A stretch of 64,000 bases of DNA from Aquamicrobium zhengzhouense (GTDB taxonomy: Bacteria; Pseudomonadota; Alphaproteobacteria; Rhizobiales; Rhizobiaceae). The notes under the pieces were generated by a model, which saw nothing but the letters and a program-made list of their open reading frames with translations, did no database searches and was not told where the DNA came from. Positions 1-9,055 of this stretch are shown here, one piece after another. The stretch's first letter is position 1; each line of letters begins with the position of its first letter. The DNA lies in contig NZ_JADGMQ010000001.1 in the NCBI RefSeq assembly GCF_016124105.1, forward strand, positions 124,001 through 188,000, written 5' to 3'. A program made the position numbers and the translations under genes.

Positions 1-1763
1 CCCTCCGTGACGTTATCAAGAGTCATTTGAGTCGTTTGCGGCAGGTGGTTTCGAAGCCACTCGAAGTCGTGGCTCTCGGCAGCCGCTGCTGTGATCAGGA
101 AGAAGGATTCCTCACCAACGGCCATAACCGACATTTCGGTGACAATGCGCCCCCTCTCATCTGGGAAGTAGGCAAGGCCGATCCGGCCGGGTTTGGGAAC
201 CGAGCCGGTGATCAGCGACGAGAGCCAAGCACGTGCGCCATCGCCTTGCAGACGGAAGCGCGAGAAGCCGGGGAGGTCGAGGATGCCGGCTGCATCGCGC
301 ACCGCATGGCACTCTTCGCGTATGCGGGTGAACCAGGGCCCGTCGCGATCGAATGTCTGCGTCGAGGCTTCCGAGGTATCGTCGCCTGGCATAGCGTACC
401 AGTTGGCGCGTTCCCAGCCATTATAGGCGCCAAACTGCGCACCTAACGACGCGAGGCGGTCGTGTAGGGGAGACTTCTTGATGCCACGTGCAGCGGGCCA
501 GGTATGACGTGGAAACTGGATGGCATACTCGTTGCCGTAAATCTCCATCCCTTTCGCAATCGCGTATGAGGGCTCGGCGGCAAAGCTCGTGAACCTGCGT
601 GGATCGCACGACCACATGTCCCACTCGGTTGCGCCCTCGGTCACCCATTCGGCCAGCACCTTTCCGGCACCGCCTGCCTGAGCGATCCCGAAGGTGAAGA
701 CGCAGGCCTCATAGGCGTCGGGCACGCCGGGCATTGGCCCGATCAGTGGATTGCCATCTGGCGCATAAGGGATGGGGCCGTTGATGACTTTCGAAAGGCC
801 CGCGGTGCCGAGGATGGGCACGCGTTTGACGGCATCATCAAGATACCATTCGAGGCGCTCGAGATCGTCGGGGTAAAGCTGGAACGAAAAATCGTCCGGC
901 ATAGGATCGTCAGGCGTTGCCCAATGGGCGCGGCAGTTGCGCTCATAGGGGCCGAGATTCATGCCGTGCTTTTCCTGCCGCAGATAATAGGAGGAATCGA
1001 CATCGCGCAGCAGCGGCAGCTTGTGGCCGACTTCCTCCGACCAGGCCTTCAGCTCGGGGATTTCGTCAAAGAGGATGTACTGATGGCTCATCACCATCAT
1101 CGGCACGTCACGGCCGAACATCCTGCCGACCTCGGCGGCGCGGTAGCCGGCGGCATTGACGACCTTTTCACAGCGTATTTCGCCCTTTTCGGTAGAGATC
1201 ACCCATTCATCGTTCTCACGACGAACCCCGATGACGGGGCAGAAGCGAATGATCTTTGCTCCGAGATCGCGAGCTCCCTTGGCGAGTGCTTGCGTGAGCT
1301 GCGCGGGGTCGATGTCGCCGTCATTCGGGTCGTAAAGAGCTCCAACGAGGTCATGCGTTTCGAGGAACGGATACCGGCTGCGGATCTCTTCGGGGCCGAT
1401 GACGTCAATATGCATGCCTTGGTAGCGGCCCATGCCCTTGGCGCGCTGAAACTCGCGCATCCGCTCCTTGCTGTGAGCCAGGCGCAATGACCCGGTGACG
1501 TGATAGTTCATAGGATAGTCGACCTCTTCTGCGAGGCCTCGATAGAGCTCCGCAGAATAGCGCTGCATGTTCATCAACGACCACGATGAAGAAAAGGTCG
1601 GCACGTTTCCGGCTGCGTGCCAGGTGGACCCAGACGTCAGTTCATTTTTCTCCAGAAGGACGCAGTCAGTCCAGCCGGCCTTCGCCAGATGGTACAGGCA
1701 TGACACCCCAACGGCACCGCCACCAATGATGACCACCCGCGCGGTTGCTGGAAGCTCTGACAT
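1..1763 (-). CDS. Dimethylglycine/sarcosine dehydrogenase-type flavoprotein (FAD oxidoreductase plus GcvT domain), partial
   Basis: The reading frame is open from ATG at 1763 to the window edge, about 587 codons, so the C-terminus is missing. An N-terminal Rossmann motif GGGAVG (residues 14-19) is followed by GSTWHAAG, whose His49 matches the residue that carries covalent FAD in the DMGDH/SarDH family. The motif PYAPDGNPLIGP closes the oxidoreductase part. From about residue 440 a GcvT-like tetrahydrofolate-binding domain begins, which in this family passes the released C1 unit to THF. A strong Shine-Dalgarno (GGGAGGAG) sits just upstream of the start. Family members oxidatively demethylate N,N-dimethylglycine or sarcosine in the cytoplasm. 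The nearby GbdR-like regulator and corrinoid methyltransferases fit glycine-betaine catabolism, but substrate choice between dimethylglycine, sarcosine and related amines cannot be fixed from sequence alone. Confidence 0.9.
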   Translation of the reverse strand, partial: MSELPATARVVIIGGGAVGVSCLYHLAKAGWTDCVLLEKNELTSGSTWHAAGNVPTFSSSWSLMNMQRYSAELYRGLAEEVDYPMNYHVTGSLRLAHSKERMREFQRAKGMGRYQGMHIDVIGPEEIRSRYPFLETHDLVGALYDPNDGDIDPAQLTQALAKGARDLGAKIIRFCPVIGVRRENDEWVISTEKGEIRCEKVVNAAGYRAAEVGRMFGRDVPMMVMSHQYILFDEIPELKAWSEEVGHKLPLLRDVDSSYYLRQEKHGMNLGPYERNCRAHWATPDDPMPDDFSFQLYPDDLERLEWYLDDAVKRVPILGTAGLSKVINGPIPYAPDGNPLIGPMPGVPDAYEACVFTFGIAQAGGAGKVLAEWVTEGATEWDMWSCDPRRFTSFAAEPSYAIAKGMEIYGNEYAIQFPRHTWPAARGIKKSPLHDRLASLGAQFGAYNGWERANWYAMPGDDTSEASTQTFDRDGPWFTRIREECHAVRDAAGILDLPGFSRFRLQGDGARAWLSSLITGSVPKPGRIGLAYFPDERGRIVTEMSVMAVGEESFFLITAAAAESHDFEWLRNHLPQTTQMTLDNVTE

Positions 1764-1928
1764 GTCTCCTCCCTTAGTATCTCATGCAGCAGCAGACATG
1801 ATTGAGGGCCGCGCGCAGTTCCGCAAGCTGGAGGACCGGCTGGGCCAAAGGATTTGCGCGCCGTGCCAGTTTCGCCTATGCGAGGTTTCCAGGGAGGTTA
1901 TTTTGCCCTAGGCACCGAAAGGCGTGAA

Positions 1929-2639
1929 ATGCTCTCACCAGACGCGAAGATCGGGACGTCCGAAACTACTAGCATTGTTGATGAGGCACTCGATTCTCGA
2001 AAGTCAGTCCGCGCCTTCCTGCCCGATCGTGTTGATGAGAAGACGATTAAAGACATCTTGCGCGTCGCGTCGCGGGCTCCCTCCGGGACCAATATGCAGC
2101 CCTGGAAAGTCTACGTCGTCTCCGACGAGAAGAAGCAGCAGCTTTCTGATGCTATTCTGAATTCCGGAATCCGTCCTGAAAAGGCGGTCTGGGACGAATA
2201 TGTCTATTACCCCGACAGCTTCTTCGAACCTTATCTGACACGCCGGCGTACTGTCGGCTTTGCGCTTTACAGTCTTCTCGGGATTGGCCGCCGCGAAGTG
2301 GAGAAGATGCGTGCGCAGCATGATCGCAACTTCACATTCTTCGATGCTCCGGTCGGTATGATCTTCACGATTGACCGCCGGTTGAACAAGGGCTCCTGGA
2401 TCGATCATGGCATGTTCCTTCAGTCGATCATGATCGCCGCGCGCGGGCGGGGCCTTCATACCTGTCCGCAAGCTGCATTCGCGCCGTATCACCGTTTGAT
2501 CAGGCCGTTGCTTGGCATCCCCGAAGAAGAGATCGTCGTGTGCGGCATGGCCCTTGGCTATGAGGACGAAAGCAAGCCGGAGAACAGCCTGCGCACCGAA
2601 CGCGCACCGCTGGAAGAGTTTGTGAGCTTCGTGCGGTAG
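1929..2639 (+). CDS. Nitroreductase family protein (FMN, PnbA/NfsB-like)
   Basis: This 236-residue protein matches the length of single-domain nitroreductases. The N-terminal SRKSVRAF (residues 23-30) and the following RAPSGTNMQPW are the classic FMN-phosphate and ring-contact motifs. The C-terminal CGMALGYED resembles the conserved GxxlGy segment. The family reduces nitroaromatics, quinones or related acceptors with NAD(P)H as FMN homodimers; the physiological substrate is unknown. A longer frame begins at 1854, but ATG 1929 is preferred because family proteins start just before the SRxSxRxF motif and a purine-rich stretch (GAAAGG) lies upstream. The gene is divergent from the DMGDH-type gene, with a 165-bp shared control region. 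Confidence 0.85.
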   Translation: MLSPDAKIGTSETTSIVDEALDSRKSVRAFLPDRVDEKTIKDILRVASRAPSGTNMQPWKVYVVSDEKKQQLSDAILNSGIRPEKAVWDEYVYYPDSFFEPYLTRRRTVGFALYSLLGIGRREVEKMRAQHDRNFTFFDAPVGMIFTIDRRLNKGSWIDHGMFLQSIMIAARGRGLHTCPQAAFAPYHRLIRPLLGIPEEEIVVCGMALGYEDESKPENSLRTERAPLEEFVSFVR

Positions 2640-2726
2640 GCAAAGATGCCGCTTCGTCGACTTGCCCCATCTGGTCTGCTTACATAACTATTCCGGTCTC
2701 GATCTTGCTCAGGACCGCCAGCACGC

Positions 2727-5054
2727 ATGATGCTATCCATCCGTTTTCTCACCAGGGTTCTGCTGCTCCTTCTGCTCTTGCTCGGAGGGCAGGTGCTGGC
2801 GCAGGAGCCCGTTGCGGACGATGCCGCATCGACCAAGGCAACTGGTCTGCAGGTCAACGCTGAGCAGCGCACTGAAATTGCAGCCATCGCGAAGCGCACG
2901 GACCTGCTGAAAGCTCAGTTGGAGCTGAACGCGACGGACGACGCGGTGCTGGTCGAAATCCGGACGCAGCTAGAGGAGATCAACCGCAAGCTCCTTGCCA
3001 GTGGCGTTTCCTTTCGACCTCGTCTGGAAACCCTCAACGCGCGCCTGGACGAAATCGGAGATCCGGCTGAAGATGAACCGGCTTCGCTCGCAGACGAGCG
3101 GCAAAATCTGACGGCTGAAAAGACGGACATCAACACGCTTTTGGGTGAAGCTGAGGCACTGTCCCTGCGCGTGAACGGCATGATCGAGGAAATCGCGCGC
3201 ACCCGCCGCGATCTCTTCGCCAACACGCTATCGCGGCGCTATGACATCAGCGCAGCAGTCAATCAGGATGTGTGGAGGGACCTGCGGGCCGAGAGTGCGA
3301 AAGTTGCCTCAGCGGTTGGATCCTGGGTGAGCTTCGTCCTGAACTACAAGCTCAGCAGCGTGCTGATCGCGACCGGCCTTGCACTTCTGGCCGCGATTAC
3401 GCTTGCAGTTGGGAGCAGAAGGGTCTTCGGTCGTCTGTTCGTGGCTGAGCCGGGCGAACTTGCGCCGTCATATCTCGGTCGTTTGTCGGTTACCTTCTGG
3501 TCGACGCTTATCCCAACCGCCGCATTGTGTGTCTTCCTTGCGCTGACGTGGTTCTTCTACGACTATTTCGGAATTCTTCGACGCGACATCGAGCAGTTGA
3601 TGGTCGCGCTGTTCAACGTGATCGCGGTTGTCTTTTTCGTCTTCCGACTGGCCAGCGCGTTTTTTTCGCCGAACCTTCCGGCGTGGCGACTCCTGCCAAT
3701 GCGCACGCCCGCAGCCCACACTCTGTTCTGGCTTGTCTTTCTGACAGCCCTCGTCACTGCGGCTGATTTTTTCGGAAACAGCGTCAACGAGGTGATGCGT
3801 TCGCCGCTTTCTCTGACGGTTGCCAAAAGTTTTTTCGCCACCATTCTGGTTGGCATTCTTGTCATCGTCATCGCGAGGGTGCGCCCCTACGAAGATGACG
3901 AAGGCAATCCCAAGGCGTGGCACCCGCTGCTTCGTATCGTCCTCTACCTTCTCGGGGGCGGAACACTCGTCGCTGCGCTTCTCGGATATATCGGCCTTGC
4001 CCGTTTTATCGCGCAGCAGATTGTCATTACCGGCGCCATCCTGACGACGATGTATGTCGGCTATCTGTCGGCTAGCGCGATCTCGGAAATAGGAGCTTTC
4101 AGTCGCAGTCGACTGGGGAAAAAGCTGGGCGCTCGGTTCAAGCTGGATGAAGCGAGCGAGGACCAGATCGGCCTCATCCTCTCAATGGTGATCAACATCC
4201 TGGTGCTGGCGATTGGCGTGCCGCTGATCTTCCTCCAATGGGGCTTCCGGTGGGGGGATATCAGTTCCTGGACCTATAATTTCGCCAATGAGATTAAAAT
4301 CGGCTCCTTCTCGTTCTCGCTGATCGGCATCGTTACCGGCATCCTGGTCTTCTTGATAGGGTATTTTGGTACCAAGGCGTTCCAGCGCTGGTTGGACGGG
4401 AAGGTGATGGCGCGCGGCCGGGTTGACGCAGGCGTGCGCAATTCGGTGAGCACGGCCGTCGGTTACGCCGGCGTTGCCCTCGCTGGCTTGATCGGTCTTT
4501 CAGCGGCGGGCATTGACCTTTCCAACCTCGCATTGGTGGCTGGCGCGCTGTCACTTGGCATCGGCTTCGGCCTCCAGAACATCGTCAACAATTTCGTTTC
4601 CGGGCTCATCCTTCTGGCCGAGCGACCCTTCAAGGTTGGAGACTGGATCGTTGCGGGTGGCTTTGAGGGGAATGTCCGCAAAATCAGCGTCCGGGCCACC
4701 GAGATCGAGACGTTCCAGCGCCAGACGGTCATCATGCCCAATTCCACCTTCATCAATGCAGCGGTCGGAAACTGGACACACCGAAATCGGCTCGGGCGCG
4801 TCGATATTCCCGTTCTGGCCCACTACACGAACGACGCTCGTGAGGTTCATTCCGTTCTAATGGAGATTGTCAGCGCTCATCCGCAGACGCTCAAGAACCC
4901 GGCGCCATCGGTAACGTTCGACGGCTTTACCGATGCTGCTCTCAACTTCACGATCAAGGCGTTCGTCGCCGATATTGCCAGCACCAGTTCGTTCAAGAAT
5001 GAATTGCGTTTCCAGATAGTGGAGCGGTTCAAGGCCGAGGGGATCAAGATCTGA
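2727..5054 (+). CDS. MscS-family mechanosensitive channel with DUF3772 periplasmic domain
   Basis: The protein has 775 residues. A Leu-rich signal peptide (about 1-25) precedes a charged, probably coiled-coil periplasmic region (about 45-150) with the DUF3772 character of large MscS homologues. About eleven hydrophobic segments follow. The last is the pore-lining TM3 region, rich in Gly and Ala (AGALSLGIGFGLQNIVNNF), leading into the MscS beta domain with ERPFKVGDWI and PNSTFINAAVGNW. Such channels release solutes on hypo-osmotic shock. Its place between two methylamine flavoprotein genes suggests a link with betaine osmolyte turnover, but that is only context. The two start ATGs are adjacent (2727 and 2730). 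Confidence 0.9.
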   Translation: MMLSIRFLTRVLLLLLLLLGGQVLAQEPVADDAASTKATGLQVNAEQRTEIAAIAKRTDLLKAQLELNATDDAVLVEIRTQLEEINRKLLASGVSFRPRLETLNARLDEIGDPAEDEPASLADERQNLTAEKTDINTLLGEAEALSLRVNGMIEEIARTRRDLFANTLSRRYDISAAVNQDVWRDLRAESAKVASAVGSWVSFVLNYKLSSVLIATGLALLAAITLAVGSRRVFGRLFVAEPGELAPSYLGRLSVTFWSTLIPTAALCVFLALTWFFYDYFGILRRDIEQLMVALFNVIAVVFFVFRLASAFFSPNLPAWRLLPMRTPAAHTLFWLVFLTALVTAADFFGNSVNEVMRSPLSLTVAKSFFATILVGILVIVIARVRPYEDDEGNPKAWHPLLRIVLYLLGGGTLVAALLGYIGLARFIAQQIVITGAILTTMYVGYLSASAISEIGAFSRSRLGKKLGARFKLDEASEDQIGLILSMVINILVLAIGVPLIFLQWGFRWGDISSWTYNFANEIKIGSFSFSLIGIVTGILVFLIGYFGTKAFQRWLDGKVMARGRVDAGVRNSVSTAVGYAGVALAGLIGLSAAGIDLSNLALVAGALSLGIGFGLQNIVNNFVSGLILLAERPFKVGDWIVAGGFEGNVRKISVRATEIETFQRQTVIMPNSTFINAAVGNWTHRNRLGRVDIPVLAHYTNDAREVHSVLMEIVSAHPQTLKNPAPSVTFDGFTDAALNFTIKAFVADIASTSSFKNELRFQIVERFKAEGIKI

Positions 5055-5149
5055 TCGGAGAACTCGTTCAGTTGGCGTTCAGCCAAGCTGGACTATACGG
5101 ATAAGACAGGCAGTGGAGCTTGTTGTGCGGTAGAGGTGGCGAGTAGCCC

Positions 5150-5419
5150 ATGACCAAGATACTCAGGATCGCAACGCTCTCCCTTGCGGCGATTGTACCG
5201 GCGCCTTTACTCGCCGCCACGATCACGAATCTCGATGAGGTCGAGTACACCCTGGTTATTGCCGAAGGCAGCAGCCAGTCGCAGGTCACGATCGGTGCGG
5301 GTCAATCGATCGAGATTTGCTCGCAAGGCTGTTTCCTCACTTTACCAAACGGTGACCGGGAGGTGCTGACCGGGCCGGAACAGTTCGAGATCAGGGAAGG
5401 ACGGGTCAAGTTTCTTTGA
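5150..5419 (+). CDS. Small exported hypothetical protein
   Basis: The protein has 89 residues. It begins with a clear signal peptide (basic MTKILR, hydrophobic core, cleavage likely after the Ala-Ala near residue 23). The mature part of about 65 residues is rich in beta-type segments and contains a closely spaced Cys pair (ICSQGCF), plausibly a periplasmic disulfide. I do not recognise a named family. It lies between the MscS-type channel and the second flavoprotein, all on the same strand, but with gaps of about 95 and 120 bp, so co-transcription is uncertain. The start ATG is the only one consistent with the signal peptide. Confidence 0.7.
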   Translation: MTKILRIATLSLAAIVPAPLLAATITNLDEVEYTLVIAEGSSQSQVTIGAGQSIEICSQGCFLTLPNGDREVLTGPEQFEIREGRVKFL

Positions 5420-5539
5420 CACCCACGAGCGGGAAGTGTGCGCCGTCGCGCCGCGCTTCTGCAATGTCGCAAACAGGCTTCGTGCCGCACATGGCGTAGC
5501 CCTATAGTCGCCCGGCAATTTCGTGTCGGAGCAGTGGGC

Positions 5540-8101
5540 ATGGCAGAATTTCCCAAGAAGGCGAAGGTCGTAATCATCGGCCTCGGAGGAATCGTCGGAG
5601 CATCGATCGCACACCATCTGGTTGAGCGGGGATGGGATGATATTGTCGGCATCGACAAATCCGGCATACCCACGGACATCGGCTCCACCGCCCACGCGTC
5701 CGATTTCTGCTACACGACCGCCCACGACTATCTGACGGTCTGGACAACGCAGTACTCAATCGATTTCTTCGAGAAGATGGGCCATTACGCGCGCGTCGGT
5801 GGTCTTGAGGTCGCGCGTAAAGGTGACGACGCCTGGATGTTGGAGATCAAGCGCAAGCTGATGTCCGCCCGCGCATTTGGCACGCGCGCCCACTATGTCT
5901 CTCCTGAGGAAATCAAGAAGCTGTTCCCGCTGATCGAGCAGGACCAGGTCATGGGCGGCATGTTTGATCCTGATGCAGGTCTTGTCATCCCGCGTTCGCA
6001 GACCGTTGCCGGGAAGCTGGTAGATGCAGCGGAGAAGTCAGGAAAGGTGCGGGCTTTCGCCAACACTCCGGCCCAATCGCTTATCGTCGAGAATGGACGG
6101 ATCAAGGGCGTGGTGACGCACCGAGGTACCATAGAGGCCGATCATGTGGTCGTTGCCGCAGGCCTTTGGGGGCGCGTGATCGCGGAAATGGTGGGAGAAG
6201 ACCTGCCGGTGATGCCCGTTGATCACCCGCTGACCTTCTTCGGACCCTTCAATGAGTTCGAAGGAACCGGCAAGGAGATCGGCTACCCGCTTCTGCGCGA
6301 TCAGGGCAACTCTGCCTATATGCGCGATACGGGTGATCCCAAGACGACCGAGGGAGGACAGATCGAGTGGGGCTATTACGAGACCGAGGATCCCCGACTC
6401 TGCCACCCGCGCGACCTTCTTGAAAAGCATGAGGCGCGGCTTTCGCCATCCCAGCGTGATCTCGACATGGAGCAAATCCTCGAGCCGCTGGAGCGCGCGA
6501 TCGAACTGACGCCGATCCTGGGCGAGCTCGGCTACAATGAAAGCCACTCGTTTAACGGTCTCCTTCAGGTTTCCGCCAGCGGCGGGGCATCATGCGGCGA
6601 AAGCCAGAAAGTTCGCGGCCTTTGGTACTGCGTCGGTATCTGGGTGAAGGATGGCCCCGGTTACGGGAAGCTTCTCGCGGACTGGATGACTGACGGCCGC
6701 ACCGTGGTCGACCATTCAAGCATCGACTATTCGCGGTTCTATCCCTACCAGCTCACTGAAGACTACATCGAAGCACGTACCCGCGAGGCGGCACAGAAGA
6801 TCTACTTCCCGGCCGTCCATCCGCGCGAGCCGTTTGCTTTCGGGCGTAATATTCGGCGCTCCCCATTTTATGAGCGGGAAGTTGAGCTTGGCGGCTATTT
6901 CATGGAACTCGGAGGGTGGGAGCGAGCCCACGGCTACGCGGCCAACGAGCATCTTCTGGAAAAGTACGGCGATCGCGTTCCGGTCAGGGCGAACGAATGG
7001 GATAATCGCCACTTCTGGCGGGTCTCAAATGCTGAACACCTCGCCATGAGCGAGGATTGCGGCATCGTGAACCTTTCTCACTTCGCCATGTACGATGTCG
7101 AGGGACCGGATCATGTCGCGTTGATGGAATGGCTCTGCGCCGCTCGTATTGGTGGCGACGGCAATATCGGCAAGGGCATTTACACCCATTTTCTCGATGA
7201 CGAGGGAATGGTACGGGCCGATCTGACTGTGATCCGCATGGCAGATCGCTGCCGGGTCATTGATGGCGCCGATGCCGGGCCTCGCGATTATCACTACATG
7301 CGCCGTGTGGCGCAGGACAAAGGCTTCGACGTCACCATCACTGACGTCACCGAGAAGTTCATCACGATCGGCATCTGGGGGCCCAACGCCCGGGCCAATC
7401 TGCAAAAGGTGGTTGAAGATCCTGACGGCCTTTCGCCGGAGAACTTCCCGTTTGCTGCAATCAAGCCAATCCGGATTGCAGGAAAGGAAGTCTCAGCCTT
7501 CCGCATCTCTTATGTCGGTGAGCAGGGCTGGGAACTTCACATGCGCTACGAGGACGGGCTCGCTGTCTGGGATGCACTGCGCTCAACAGGCGTGATTGCA
7601 GTTGGCGTCGAGACCTACGCAAACTCAAGACGAATGGAGAAAAGCCTGCGCCTGCAAAATGGGGATCTTCTTACGCAGTACAATCTGCTCGAGGCGGACC
7701 TTGCACGTCCGAAAGTGAAGGACGCAGACTTTCGTGGAAAAGCTAGGCACCTGGAGTACAAGGCGCGACCACATCAGCCTGCGATGCTGTGCACTCTTGT
7801 ACTGACGGACACGACAGATTCCAGCGGCACTGCCCGTTACCCGGTGGGCATCATGCCAGTCGTTGACCCGGAGACCGGGGAGACACTCGTAGATTCGCTC
7901 GGTCGTCGTTCGTACACCACTTCGGTTGCCTTCGGTCCGACGATTGGCAAAAACATCGCTCTCGCCTACCTGCCGCATGAGTATGCCCAGGAAGGTCGGA
8001 AGCTGGCCGTCGAATACTTCACCGAGCGTTTCCCGGCTGAGGTCGCGGCTGTGGGGTACAAGCCGTTGTACGACCCGGAAAATCTGAAGCCGCGAAGCTA
8101 G
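5540..8101 (+). CDS. DMGDH-like FAD oxidoreductase with C-terminal GcvT domain (divergent paralogue)
   Basis: The protein has 853 residues from ATG 5540; an upstream in-frame extension to 5438 looks non-coding in character. Residues 8-40 form a FAD-binding Rossmann unit (IIGLGGIVGA). The covalent-FAD region reads GSTAHASDF instead of the usual GSTWHAAG; it keeps the His but changes its surroundings. The C-terminal half is a GcvT/aminomethyltransferase-like fold with YVGEQGWELHM near residue 655, typical of THF-dependent demethylating oxidases. It also lacks the PYAPDGNPLIGP motif of the first flavoprotein and has SFNGLLQVSASGGASCGES in that area. A related but different N-methyl amine or amino acid substrate is therefore likely. 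It has its own upstream region. Confidence 0.85.
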   Translation: MAEFPKKAKVVIIGLGGIVGASIAHHLVERGWDDIVGIDKSGIPTDIGSTAHASDFCYTTAHDYLTVWTTQYSIDFFEKMGHYARVGGLEVARKGDDAWMLEIKRKLMSARAFGTRAHYVSPEEIKKLFPLIEQDQVMGGMFDPDAGLVIPRSQTVAGKLVDAAEKSGKVRAFANTPAQSLIVENGRIKGVVTHRGTIEADHVVVAAGLWGRVIAEMVGEDLPVMPVDHPLTFFGPFNEFEGTGKEIGYPLLRDQGNSAYMRDTGDPKTTEGGQIEWGYYETEDPRLCHPRDLLEKHEARLSPSQRDLDMEQILEPLERAIELTPILGELGYNESHSFNGLLQVSASGGASCGESQKVRGLWYCVGIWVKDGPGYGKLLADWMTDGRTVVDHSSIDYSRFYPYQLTEDYIEARTREAAQKIYFPAVHPREPFAFGRNIRRSPFYEREVELGGYFMELGGWERAHGYAANEHLLEKYGDRVPVRANEWDNRHFWRVSNAEHLAMSEDCGIVNLSHFAMYDVEGPDHVALMEWLCAARIGGDGNIGKGIYTHFLDDEGMVRADLTVIRMADRCRVIDGADAGPRDYHYMRRVAQDKGFDVTITDVTEKFITIGIWGPNARANLQKVVEDPDGLSPENFPFAAIKPIRIAGKEVSAFRISYVGEQGWELHMRYEDGLAVWDALRSTGVIAVGVETYANSRRMEKSLRLQNGDLLTQYNLLEADLARPKVKDADFRGKARHLEYKARPHQPAMLCTLVLTDTTDSSGTARYPVGIMPVVDPETGETLVDSLGRRSYTTSVAFGPTIGKNIALAYLPHEYAQEGRKLAVEYFTERFPAEVAAVGYKPLYDPENLKPRS

Positions 8102-8115
8102 ACAAGATATTGTCA

Positions 8116-8144
8116 GTCACCCTCTCCAACTGCGGGAGGGTGAC
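8116..8144. terminator. Hairpin after the second flavoprotein gene
   Basis: A perfect 9-bp inverted repeat (8116-8124 with 8136-8144) and an 11-nt loop lie 15 bp after the stop codon. No U-tract follows, so it may be a weak terminator or an mRNA 3'-end protector. Confidence 0.45.
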
Positions 8145-8226
8145 GTAACGTCATCGTGAAGTTGGTGCTGGCGTTTCGGCTTCAACAGGTCTGTTCATGT
8201 AGCCGACATTCCGTATTCTGCGATAG

Positions 8227-9051
8227 ATGACGCGGTTACGGCACATAGAGCTTGCCTTACTGGCGGCTTTGGTACCTGCAGCGGTGACAACCGCAACCAA
8301 AACTGTGTTCGCGGAGCCGGTGGACGTCGAGCTCGTGCTCGCGGTGGACGTCTCCCTGTCGATGTCACCGGACGAACTGGCGATCCAGCGCGACGGCTAT
8401 GTCGCCGCTCTAACCCATGAGCAAGTTCTGCGTGCCATCACTGATGGCATACACGGCAAGATCGCTCTTACCTACGTTGAGTGGGCAGGGGATCGGATGC
8501 AAGATGTTGTTGTTCCGTGGACAGTCATTTCCAATGAGGCCGAAGCGGCCGCATTTGCGCAGCAGCTTACCATGCACCCGCCAGCCAGAGCCCGGCGTAC
8601 GTCTCTTTCAGGAGTGCTGACATTCGCGTCTGATCTGTTCGCCGAAAGCGAATATGTCGGAATGAAGCGCATCGTTGACATATCCGGCGACGGCCCAAAC
8701 AATCAGGGCCCCCCGGTCGCTGACGCTCGCGATGCTCTGCTTGCGCAGGGCATCGTCATCAATGGCCTGCCATTGATGACGAGAGGAGACGGCTTCATCA
8801 GCTCATACGACGTTCCTGAACTCGACCTCTATTACCAGTCCTGCGTCGTCGGCGGGCCCGGCTCGTTCATGATACCGGTCAACGACTGGTCGCAATTTCC
8901 GGAGGCCGTGCGCCGCAAACTTGTGCTCGAACTCGCTGGTTTACCGGACATTGAGGCACCGCAGATAATCCGTGTCGCCTCAAGCGAGGGAACCGATTGC
9001 ATGATCGGTGAAAAAATGTGGCGTCAGCGAAATATGTGGGACAGCCCGTGA
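8227..9051 (+). CDS. DUF1194 (VWA-like) exported protein
   Basis: The protein has 274 residues. The N-terminal hydrophobic stretch (about 8-30, ending near FAEP) looks like a signal peptide. The mature protein starts with VDVELVLAVDVSLSMSPDEL, a metal-ion-dependent adhesion-site-like DxSxSM pattern. The segments VDISGDGPNNQG and INGLPLM are typical of DUF1194 (PF06707), a von Willebrand-A-like family of unknown function common in Rhizobiales and Rhodobacterales. It probably acts in the periplasm. There is no obvious Shine-Dalgarno before ATG 8227. It converges with the AraC-type regulator, separated by only 4 bp. Confidence 0.8.
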   Translation: MTRLRHIELALLAALVPAAVTTATKTVFAEPVDVELVLAVDVSLSMSPDELAIQRDGYVAALTHEQVLRAITDGIHGKIALTYVEWAGDRMQDVVVPWTVISNEAEAAAFAQQLTMHPPARARRTSLSGVLTFASDLFAESEYVGMKRIVDISGDGPNNQGPPVADARDALLAQGIVINGLPLMTRGDGFISSYDVPELDLYYQSCVVGGPGSFMIPVNDWSQFPEAVRRKLVLELAGLPDIEAPQIIRVASSEGTDCMIGEKMWRQRNMWDSP

Positions 9052-9055
9052 AGCC

